Source of the DNA: Trachythela sp. YZ-2020
Taxonomy: Eukaryota > Cnidaria > Anthozoa > Malacalcyonacea > Clavulariidae
Direction of reading: 5' to 3'
DNA length: 64,000 nucleotides
NCBI GenBank assembly: GCA_016169945.1
Contig: JADLSH010000127.1
Coordinates: 3,102,501 to 3,166,500 of the forward strand
Positions 51,663 through 63,600 of the stretch are shown here, in pieces; position 1 is the first letter of the stretch, and each line of letters opens with the position of its first letter. The notes below the pieces were generated by a model that saw nothing but the letters and a program-made list of their open reading frames with translations, ran no database searches and had not been told where the DNA came from. Position numbers and translations under genes: made by a program.

Positions 51663-54600
51663 ATGGTAGTCCAGAGAGAAGACAGTGTTGTATTTTTAGC
51701 GACAATTTTTCGCTGGTTTGGAGCGTTTTGTTCGCGTTCACCAGTCGAAATTTTGGTAATATGGCTGACAACTTTTGCTTGTTTTCTCACTTTGGGACTG
51801 TACGACCACACGCTTATGCCTAATTTTAAAGACTTCGACTCCACCGTGGTGAGTGCTAATGAAAATTAGTGGTACACACAGTATTTCTGTGTTGTTTTAT
51901 ATTTTATTGTCTACTTTTGATATAATTCAATATTAAACATAAATAGAGGCATGCTTGCTTACTCGACAATTTTCAAAATTTCCTGTTGTGTGTGTGCTGG
52001 TAAAACCTGCAGTGGGGAGTGGTGGAGCCGAACTGGACGGGGAGTGGTGGAGCCGAACTGGAAGCATTCTTCACACATGCGACTGAGGCAAAGTTATAAT
52101 CAGAAAACTGCGTATTACAGGAATAGGCTTCAAACTTTTTGTGTGCCATGCTAATTTAGTTCATATTATTTTCCTTCCCAAAATGCAAATTTTTTTTTGC
52201 AAAATGAAATTAATCATTTTGGCATAACTTAATACACCTTTTCGAAAATTACTTCACAAATCCATCCTTGGCCAAGGAGCCTTGTACTTGTGAGCCAATA
52301 GCCTTTCTTCTTGATTCATAAGAGCAAGGCTGCCCAGCCAAGGAAGAATTTGTGATGTAATTATCAAAAAGTGTGTATTTGCTCTATGAATTGGCTGCCA
52401 TGCAAATTGACATTAAAAGTAAGCCATATCAATTTTCGGGACATTTTGACTTTTGAGTAAGCTATCAGAATATTAAATTCAATACAATCATGTTCCAGTT
52501 TGATATTATGCATATTTGACAATGCATATGTATTTAATTAACTGAAACTGGCACAAGCTTGCACCAAATGTTATGGTAATATATCACCTGATTCACCAAT
52601 AGATTTGTTTTGGTAATTTGAGCCTAATATTCCTAAACAAACAATATATTCATGATACCAAGATAGCACTTAATAAATGAATAATCTGCTGGCAGGTTGA
52701 TCATTATTAAAGCTGCTTCCGATTAATCGATTATTTTTTTGTTTTTTGACAATCGATTATTCTTAACAACAATCAGATCATTGAAAACAGTTGTGCATAG
52801 CATGATATCTGAATAACTTTTTTTTTTAATAAAAAAATGTGAAGAGAAGGGCATTGTCAATGTGATTGTGATCAAATGACAAATGTTGTTGAAGCGATAT
52901 CTGCAACCATTTTGTTGTTGAGAATCAAAGTATCAAAACAACAGCGAATTAATACAAAAGCATGCCTCATTTTTTGAAAGGACATTGAAAAACCACTGTG
53001 GACATGTTCAGTTCTATTCAATACGATTAATTAATCAATATAAATCGATTGTTGATAATGATTACGATAATGAATCGATTGGAGCAGCTCTAAGATTCAT
53101 ACTCGGAACTTTTCCATCGGGGTTTGAGACACTGATACACTGGTTTGGACACCCAAATAACAATTCTGGGGTCTGTATTGAAAATCTTTAGCAATAACCA
53201 ACTGAATACAGGCAACTATTCATCTGGTAACTGTTGTTGAAATTCAGTATCCCAGATTTGCAGTAGGCCTCAGCAACTCCCAGGAGGGTTCACTCAGATG
53301 TAAATTTGATAAACGTATGTAAATTTTGGACAGGTTGATGGACAGTTCAAAACATGGACATTTGGTACAGCAAGTTACATTCTCACAATCTCATATCTGT
53401 ATTTTCGATGCAAAAAACTTCTCAAAGAGGAGTCAAGAGCACTTGTAGGTAGGTTCAAGATTAAAATTTACTTGATGAGTGAAATTGTCTGGCATTAACA
53501 AAGTAGGGGACATTGGAGTTAATTTAATTAATAGTTAATCAGACCTCGGAATTCAGGGTGCATTCTGCAGTGCGGACCTGATTGCCAAACTATTGTACAT
53601 TCTTCAGAGTTTTGAATATCACTGCATGTTAACTTAACTTTGCATGTTGAAAACTTAACTTTGCCAGCCTGTTGCCAACCTTCTTTCGTTTTAGGTCAGC
53701 AAAACTTTGCGGAATCGATTTTTAGCTTAAATTCTGAAGCCTGTTTAATTGATTGTCAATATATATATATTTGTTTCTAGGAATGACATTTATGCATATC
53801 ATGGTATCATCATTTATATTTATCTCCACTTTGCTCGCATTATTTGGTAAAGACTGGACCCACATAAGGTATCAGAGTAGAAAGGGGATATTTTGTACTG
53901 TATTTTAACTTTATGTAACTTTACTTTTTACTACAGTAACTTTTATTTCCTATTTTTAGGGAGGCTTTACCTTTTTGCCTTCTTTTAATCGACATAAAGA
54001 AAGTCAATGTTATTGAGAAATTGGTGTTATCATCGTCATCAATGGTATGACATAAACTTATGAATATCATTTCAAAACATCGTTATGCATATATTTTTTT
54101 CAAAATAATCTTTACTTACCATCACCATGACTCGTTATTTTATGACAAACATCATGACGACTTATTCAGTGACGTTCATCACCATGATAAATACCATGAT
54201 AAATACCAATTATCACCATAATTTCTATCACCATCACCATTACTAACATTATCACCATCATAATGCAACTACCATCATCACCATAACTAACATTATCACC
54301 ATCATAACACAACTAACATCATCGCCATTACTACTACCATCGCCATGTGAGCTACCATCGCCATGTGAGCTACCATCGCCATGTGAGTTACCATCGCCAT
54401 GTGTCAGCTATGATCACCATGTGAGCTACCGTCATCACTGTTACTTCTATCATCGCAGTACCATAACTACCATTGTCACCATGACGACTACCATCATCAC
54501 CATAACTATCATTCTCACCATGACAACTACCATCACCATGACAACTACCATCACCATGACAACTACCATCACCATGACAACTACCATCACCATGACAACT

Positions 54601-57600
54601 ACCATCACCATGACAACTACCATCATCACCATGACAACTACCATCATCACCATAAGTACCATCATCCCCATAAGTACCATCATCACCATAACTACCATCA
54701 TCCCCATAACTTCCATTGGTCATCACCATAACAATAAACTCATTATGGTGTTACACTGTGAAATTCACTAAATGAATATATCTTTTCTGTGTTACATTCT
54801 CAGGATGATGTCCATCATAAGATTGCTGAAGGATCTGCAAGAATAGGACCAACTTTAACACTTAACACTCTGGTGGAAGTACTGGTCATTCAGATTGGAA
54901 CTTATTCAGGTGACAAATGGGGTTTTTCAGTGATAACTGCATTTTAAGTGTTAGTTGACACATCATCTGAGACTAACTGTTCATTTCACAGGCGTGAAGT
55001 CGATTGAAATTCTGTGTATATTTGGAGTAGTTGCTGTTACAGTGAATTATCTTGTTTCAATAAGTTTTGTTCCCGCTGCCTTGTCACTGTATGCAGAGGT
55101 AAGACGCTTCTGTAATAAATAGGATGTCCCATGTTCATTATAGCTATGTCGATATATCTTATCTTATCAGAATAGTTTATTACCTTTCTGTTTTTCTTCA
55201 CTACTCATAGTTAAGTCATGTTGATGATAATACTAAAAAGGATCAGAAAACTGAGAAAAATATTGATGAACCTGTTCATGTTTCCAACCCTGTTGTACAA
55301 CAAGTCAAAATGATTATGGTAAGTTACAGCTGTTTCAACTACTCCCAGCCTCCCCCCTGACAATACACACAGTGAGGCGTTGAGCAAGTTTGAGCATTTA
55401 ACGGATGTGTTTGTTCTGGCTCAATGAACTAATAAGCCCCCTCTCTAATAAGCCCCCCTTTCTAATAAGCCCCCTCTCTAATAATCCCTCTCTAATAAGT
55501 CCCCTCTCTCATAAGCCCCCTCTCTAATAAGTCCCCCTCTCTAATAAGTCCCCTCTCTAATAAGTCCCCTCTCTAATAAGTCCCCTCTCTAATAAGTCCT
55601 CTCTAATAAGCCCCTCTCTAAAATGTCCCCCTCTTTAATATGTCCCCTCTCTTAATAAGTCCCCCTCTAATAAGTCCCCCTCTCTAATAAGTCCCCTCTC
55701 TAATAAGCCCCCTCTCTAATAAGCCCCCTCTCTAATAAGTCCCCCTCTCTAATAAGTCCCCTCTCTAATAAGTCCCCTCTCTAATAAGTCCCCCTCTAAT
55801 AAGTCCCCTCTCTAATAAGCCCCCTCTCTAATAAGTCCCCTCTCTAATAAGCCCCCTCTCTAATAAGTCCCCTCTCTAATAAGTCCCCTCTCTAATAAGT
55901 CCCCTCTCTAATAAGTCCCCCTCTCTAATAAGTCCCCCTCTCTAATAAGTCCTCTCTAATAAGTCCCCCTCTAATAAGTCCCCTCTCTAATAAGTCCCCC
56001 TCTCTAATAAGTCCTCTCTCTAATAAGTCCTCTCTAATAAGTCCTCTCTCTAATAAGTCCTCTCTAATAAGTCCTCTCTCTAATAAGTCCCCCTCTCTAA
56101 TAAGTCCCCCTCTCTAATAAGTCTCCCTCTCTAATAAGCCTCCCTTTCAAATAAGCCCCTTTTCAAAAAGCTCCCTCTAATAAACCCCACATTTTCGAGG
56201 AAAAAAATATTAAGCCTCCTTCTCTGCTAAGCCTCCTTCTCCCCCCCTTTACATCAAAGAAACACATATTCACTTATTAGTCAAGTACATCACATTTTGT
56301 GTTTTGTTTTTAGTCAATGGGTCTTGGTATGGTCCATGTTCACCTCTATATATCGTCTATGAAACAGACCAGCTTAATGCTTGGCAATGCGTCTCAAGAT
56401 AACTCCTATGCGAATCTATTTGGGTAGGTATCTTGATAAAAACAACTGTAGTTTAGTTTAGTTTAGTTTAGTTTAGTTTAGTTTAGTTTAGTTTAGTTTG
56501 TTGTATTTACCACTCTGAGGTGGACGGAAAGCCTTAACAGGTTTTACAACCCAATTGACAAAGGTTCCGAGGGTTAGTTAGTTAAGGTCAGTGCCTAAGA
56601 GTTAGTTTTTAGCGAGAGAGGAAAACCGGAGTACCCGGAGAGAAACCCTCGAAGCACAGGCGAGAACCAACCAATCTTAACTTACATGAGTTTATCAAGC
56701 GCACTGACGTTACCCAACCTGAGTAAATCCGTGCCCTCGACCTGTGCCCCAGCGCGCTAACCACATCTGCCACCCGTGCTTCCCTAACTGATTTGCATAT
56801 ACGCTTGAATGTCTTTACCACAGTGAAACCCCGTCTTACATCCCCCTCGTTAATACGGTCCTGCCAAACGTCAAAACCTTAGAAAGATAACCCGTTAATA
56901 GCATAGGTGGGTTTTACTAAACACCATCGTGCAGCAGATGGTGGTCAACTTGCAGTTATCAGAGTGAATAATGTTAATAATAAAAAATAAATAATAATAA
57001 CGATTTAATGACAGTATTTCCACCAGGTGGCTCAAGAAACTACATTATATAGATATCTATAGAAAATAACAAATATGATAGAGTTAAATTGTAAGAAAGA
57101 ATAAATGATATTATTCAAAATCTCAGTTAACATCGACACCCTGTCCTTTAAGAAGGCATAGTCAGTTTGCAAAATTGATTATAATTTCTTGCATTCAGTT
57201 ATATTCGTGGGGAGAGTATTAAGTCCTGAAAAGTCGTCCCCTTTTCTAAGGGGACAGTAAGTCCCGTATAGGCACTAGATCGTTGGTTACTGCAATGTTA
57301 ATTATTTTCATTATATGTAGTAGTCTTGTGTTTGGAGGCAAATATTAACATTTTCCTGTTCCTATAAGTGTTAAGAGTAACTGCTATAGTGAAACTTCCG
57401 TTTCTTTTTGCATCTAGGCTTCCCAACATGTCTACAGAACAGGTGTGTGTTGTCCCATCTCTTGTTTTCATTTTGTTCATCATGTTTTAGGGCACTTTAT
57501 CATATCATAATTAAAGAGTACTTTGTTTATTATCGACTATAAGCAGAAGTGTTGTTAGTACGAAAGAGGGTTTCGTGTACATACATTTCACCTCTGCGAC

Positions 57601-60600
57601 CAGTTTTCGATCTCTGCAGAATATATGCAGTTGTCTGATTATAAGTAAGGAAGTAAGTAAGCGGGGGTGTGCTAATCATCCTTACTTGCAGCTGAGAGCT
57701 GAGCTGAATTACCACGACTTTCGGTAGAGCCAACACTGACTCTTTTCACATAAGTGCCATGAGTCCGCAGCGAGAATCGAAGCCACGATCTCAGAGTTGA
57801 AAGGCGCTTGTTCTGATGGCTGCGTCACCGAAGCCCCATAATTTTGCCTCACCGAAGCCCCATAATTTTGCCTCAATGGTATGTTAGAAGAATGCCGCTT
57901 AGCACCCCCCCCCCCCCCTATCAGATCAAGCTGGATCAATCCCTGGTTATTTTAGTCTTTTTAATTTAAAATTGTATACTGTCTATTTTTAGGTTATCAC
58001 TGTTACTCTAGCACTAATGTTTGCCGCAAAATACATCTTCGAGAATGACTATGTGCGCAGCAGAGCAAGGACCATGAATGGTACTTTACTTAATGGTGCT
58101 TTGATTAATGGTGATTTGAAGAATGGTACAGTAGCAAATGGTACCATGGCTAATGGTCATGTTCAAAATGGTGACGTGAGCAATGGTGTAGCCAATGGTG
58201 ATCGTGGTATGACCATTGCAAGAAAAGCATTCTTTCAAATTGGTGAAGGATTAGAAAAAGTCTCTGCTCTCGTGAAGTCCGTGAGGAACGACAATGTATG
58301 TTGATTTCTTAATATTACAGGGGCCGGTTGTACGAAGCCCGTTTAGCCTATCCGGTGGATAAGTCGAAAATATCGATCAAGTCTATACATTCATCGAACA
58401 ACCAAACTAAAATATTTCAACTTGAATAGAACAATTATATTTGCAACTACATATTAAGTGCATAAGATTTAAGTTCAGTCATTCACAAAATGTGTGAAAG
58501 TGTTTTTTTAATTTGGGCTTATCCACCGTTTAAGCTAAACGGCCTGCGTACAACAGGCCCCAGGTGTCCACTACAGAACTTATTGGGAGGGGGGGGGGGC
58601 TAGACACGCTGTGCTCCCCCAGAAAATTCCGCCTATGGAAACACTCAATTTTCGTGTCTTTTTCCCATGGCAGATCAGGATTATATTACTGCACGAAGCA
58701 TTAGTTATCTAATTTGAAAACACACAAGTGAATACGCCTGATCTTTTGAAAATATTTTAGTCAAATCTGGATGGAGACACTGATGACGAAATTCTTAAGA
58801 AGATTGAGTCAAAAGATGTCCCATTGCATCAACTGGAGAAGTATTTAACTGACTTAACACGAGCTGTGAAACTGAGGTAAGTCTGACGACTGTGCAAAAT
58901 TACCCCATATTAACGGTATATACAGTTGTATATGGACTACATAATTATGATGCCTTTTTGAAAGAAACATCATCGATTTACAGTGTTCTGCCCATGACCA
59001 AGTAAGTACCGGATACCTGATGGCCTGGGAAAATGCTTCCCCTGGCAACGTTTCAAATTTTAATGGTCATAAGATAATTCAATCTGACTTTGGATGGATA
59101 TTGTTTTTAACCAAGTTACTGGTAGCCAATATTACACCCACTCTGTTGTTAAATTACACCACAAATAATCATAAATAGTAGAATCATACTAGTATACTAT
59201 TGCAAATGCTGTATCACTTTTGATTGGCTGGAAACTTCGCTATCTAATTGTCGATAGATAGCAGTAGCGAAACAGCCATCTGCCTTGGCGCTGCACTGAT
59301 TTTTAACGAATTTATTTCAATAAATTATGAAAAACGTTTTGAAATACTGTTTTCTTGCTGGTTTCTACTAAAACAATTAGATTATTCGCTCTCGATTTCT
59401 ATGAGATGATAGTTCATTCGGGCTTCTCCCTCATCAACTATCACCTCATAGAAATCTTGAGCTCATAATCTAATTGTTAAATAGTATTGCTTACATAAAC
59501 ACAATCCACTAAGACCACTATAGAGGTTTTCTTATCACATATTTGATACTTTTCGAGTGTTGGGTGGAAGAGTCTATTTGTTAGACTAGAGAATAGACTC
59601 TGTAATAAGTCCGCATTGACATGAGGGCTGTGCGGCACTGATTAGTGCCCGGCACTGCTGCCCGTTGCCACCCACTGAGGGTACAACCCTGATTCAAAAA
59701 TCTATATTCTGTTGTTTTTACAGGAGAGTTGTGGTTGAAAAGAAACTGAAAAATGACGGAAAGCTAACTAACCTTCCCTACGAATCATACGACTATTCTA
59801 AGGTTAGATTTCATCTCTTGTAGTACATTTTGAATTTTCCAATATAATGTGCAAGATACTTTCACTATTGCGATGCTTTTCTCTCGAGTAAACTTATGAT
59901 GATTATTTAAAATGGGTTTATTTCCCGTTGACTCGGTAGCTCACAGGCTTAGTGGCGGCCTAGAAATGCGGAGATGCGACTCCGAATCCCGTTGGAGATA
60001 ACGAATTTTTCGTTGTTTTATTCAGTCAGAACTAATATGAAAAGATTTTTATGTCTCCAACAATGATTTGTTATATGCTGTAACAACCATATTATGTAGA
60101 TCTTAGCTTTGTAGCTTTGTGATTTTGATTAATCCCTAGCCTTTTGGCTATCAAGCAAAGTAGGTTATAAATACTGTATTCCATTCTCTCTTTCAAAATT
60201 TCTTGAAGGTGATTGGTGCGTGTTGTGAGAACGTCATTGGCTACATGCCCCTCCCTGTGGGCGTGGCTGGACCATTACTGTTGGATGGTCAGATCTATCA
60301 TGTTCCCATGGCAACGGTCGAAGGATGCTTGGTTGCCAGCACCAACAGAGGGTGTAGAGCTTTAGCGGTAAGTATTTTATCTTTTCAAATAATTTATCAG
60401 ACATTATTTTATATCATATGTAGGCAAATTGCCCAAAATTTGACCCTTCATTTGACTCTTCCTAGAGGTTCAGTAAGGGTCATCTCTTATTGGTGTAGTG
60501 TTACTACAGGAGGACTGCGATGTTTGAGTCAAATTGGAAGCACGTGTGACTTAAGTGAAATTATAATCAGACAAATACATATAGCAGGAATCGAGTCTTG

Positions 60601-63600
60601 GTCGCACAGTTGAAAGATCAGAGCAAGCGCATTTCACCTCTGAGTCTTGATTTCGATTCTCGCTGGGGACTTTACTCATCACACTCATGTGAAAAGAGTA
60701 AGTCAACGCTCTGCCGAAAGTCGTGGGTTTTCTCCGGGCACTCCCGCAGGGAAAGTTGACTGGGTGGGTTAGGATATACAGATTAGGAAAGTAATATTAC
60801 AATTGTTGTAAAATAGATAGTGTAGGCTAAGTACGTAATATATGTAAGCGAGATACTTGATGTAATCGGTCACTGAAAAGCCCCAATGGGCCAATGGGGA
60901 GTGAGCTGAATAATGTAATGTATGTATTAACCACTGTGCAGCCACCTCGTATGATTCAAGTAATTCAAACAGATACTTTATAGTGGTTCTTTCTCTGTAG
61001 TCAAGCGATGGCGTCCGAAGCCGAGTCTTCGCCGATGGAATGACGCGTGGTCCAGCTGTAAGGTTTCCCTCTGCGTTACAAGCAAGGTACGAATAAAAGA
61101 GCCGTGCAGAATATACATAGTACCTCGAACGTGCGGTGCCAGTGTAGGCAGCGTCTATACAATAGGCTTCGTGTCTTCAGGATCAATCTACCTGAAAAAT
61201 ACAACAAGAACTTCGACGTTTCGAGCGAAAGCCCTTCGTCTGGAAGTCACTAACTTCCACTACAATTGCCACTAACTTCCAGGCGAAGGGCCTTCGCTCG
61301 AAATGTCGAAGTTCTTGTTGTATTTTTCAGGTAGATTGATCGTAAAGACCCGACGCTTATTGTATATACATAGTAAATGAATCAAAACGGTATCATCATA
61401 TTGAGAGCTAGTCGATTCAAGGCATACTTATTGTATATCCATGTATCCAAACATTACCAAACTTTGAATAGTTAATTTGATGTAGAATTTGTACTTTTTA
61501 ATTTGATGTAGAATTTGTACTTTTCCTAGCCTAGTCCAAGGCTTTTCCGCGTGATTTCACAATCTTTTCAATCCAACGCGCCTAATATTGCTGAAATTCA
61601 AGCGTGCCTGTAGCAATGCAGAAGAGAAAGGGTTCACATCGATCTCTGAAAAATACCTAAAAATTTGGCTAAATGAGTATATTTTTTCAGTGATCTTAAG
61701 GAATGGCTCGGTGACGAAGAGCATTTTGAAGGAATAAAGGAAGCTTTTGATTCCACTAGTAGGTCAGTATTAAACAGACTGAATGTATGTTAGAGTTATT
61801 AAAAAAAGGCTACAGTAGGGCTACAATTTAAGTCTTTAATCGCTATATTGCAATGTGGACTGAATGTATGTTGAATTTATTTCAAAAATAGTTGTGCTAG
61901 GTATATAATTTTCAATGTTGTATCGCATTGTGTAGGTTTGCTCGCTTACAAAAGATCCAATGTGCTATCGCTGGTCGTCTGATGTTTCTCCGCTTTCAAG
62001 CAACAACTGGGGATGCAATGGGAATGAACATGATATCCAAGGTAATAACCAGAAGTGGAAAAAGTATCGGATCCTGCGAACCTAGTTCCCAGAAATATTT
62101 TTAGATCTGAACTTTTGCAGAAAAATTTTCACAGAAATTTCTAAAATTAATAATTAACTGATGAATAAGAACAAAACTAGAGTATGCTCTAGTCTAGTCT
62201 AGGCTAGTAATTGTTAATGCATTTTGTATTCACTATATCAAATTGAACACCACTGAATATCAAGAAACAGCACTCCAATCAGTTCAATGTCAAAATCAAT
62301 CAATGATCATGCATTTTTAGTCAACATAGTACTTTAATAGGCAAAATGTCGAAATTCTCAAGTCTTCGGCTGTAAAGCCAAAATCAGAAGTGCCAACACA
62401 TATAATCTTGTTCACCAATGTTTAAACTATAAGAAAATGCTAGTTGGCAGCTTGTAACAAAAAATGCCATCAGAGTCTAACTTTCAAATCTTTGGTCGGC
62501 CGTCTATGAGCAACTCTGGTTTCCCTCTATAGTAACAGTGGGCCAATATTGGCGCTATCTAGACCTCTGGGGAGAACATTCAACTGATCCAGCTATTCAA
62601 ATTTAATTTAAGGCCAGGTTACACTGGGTAATTTTTAGAGATGAGCACACAATTAATTTGCGAACCTTTTCCGATTATTATCCGATTCTCATCTCTTTTT
62701 GCTGTAACATTTGCAACGCAATTTCTGCACAGAGCCATGTTATGTAGAAATATACGCGCAGAATTAAGAACATGGCTCTTTTACCTAACATCGCTCTGTG
62801 TCCGAAATTGCGTTGCAAGTTCCAGCAAAAATTGCCTCGTGTAACATGGCCTTAACTTAGATTTCTATATGTATACTCACTACACTGCTCAAGGGAAGAT
62901 TACAAACAGCGAATTCGTATTTTTAATCTGTATTCATGATGTATTTCAGGGTACTGAGCGTGCCTTAGCCTGCCTACAAGATCATTTCCCAGAGATGGAG
63001 ATCATCAGTATCAGTGGGAATTACTGTACGGATAAAAAAGCCGCAGCTGTTAACTGGATTGAAGGGCGGGGAAAATCTGTTGTATGTGAAGCTATCGTAC
63101 CTGCTAATGTCGTTCATAAGGTGGGTTAAACAAGTTCCAAATGTTCTGGAAGCTTATCCACCTCTGTGTAGACTGTAGGCTTGAACCAATGATGATTGAC
63201 CCAGTACTGGTCTCGAAATAGAACTGAATTGAGTATCTATTGTGTAAAAAATGAAGTCGAAAGTCAGGCATTACTCAGGGAATAAGCGGTAACCATTTTA
63301 ACTTATTATGGTGGAAATTTATTGCTTGAGATCCTTTATATGTCAAAATAGGGTACTTCATTTTCCCAGTACATTTGGTCCCTTAGCGATGGCGGATCTC
63401 TATTGTCTAACAATCTTTAACTGGCTTCATTTTCTGCACCAGTGCTCAATGGATAGCGCTATCCAGTGTACATTCTCAGATCAGTGGGGGATACGTAGTG
63501 ACTTGATTCAGTTTTAGTTCCCCTCAGACTGAAACTCACTGCTTGGACTTGAAATCCGCAATCCTATTGATGGGTTTCACCACGTGTTTCACCACGTGTT

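Larger units (their letters stand above)
60263..63087 (+). other. HMGCR: HMGCR catalytic landmarks within the window
   Basis: Exon 13 carries catalytic Glu514 ([12 protein letters not shown]). Exon 16 carries the NADPH-site motif [11 protein letters not shown]. Exon 17 carries the cis-loop SGNYCTDKK (Ser639, Asp645, Lys646, Lys647), which contacts HMG. All residues expected up to here are intact, so the enzyme is probably active. Confidence 0.9.

Noticed and set aside
54388..54771. ORFs of 88-116 codons on both strands
   Set aside because: Products of the ACCATC microsatellite, open in several frames at once.
55436..56190. CRISPR-like regular array
   Set aside because: Contiguous short units without unique spacers, inside an animal intron: a minisatellite.
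56450..56500. Interstitial telomere-like repeat
   Set aside because: The unit is GTTTA/AAACT, not TTAGGG or TTAGG, and it is the tail of the adjacent minus-strand SINE.
59935..60005. Functional tRNA gene
   Set aside because: A- and B-box-like sequences are present, but I could not pair an acceptor stem or a standard anticodon arm.
60203..60613. 136-codon ORF as a separate gene
   Set aside because: Only 60209-60367 is coding (HMGCR exon 13); the rest reads through the donor into intron and SINE.
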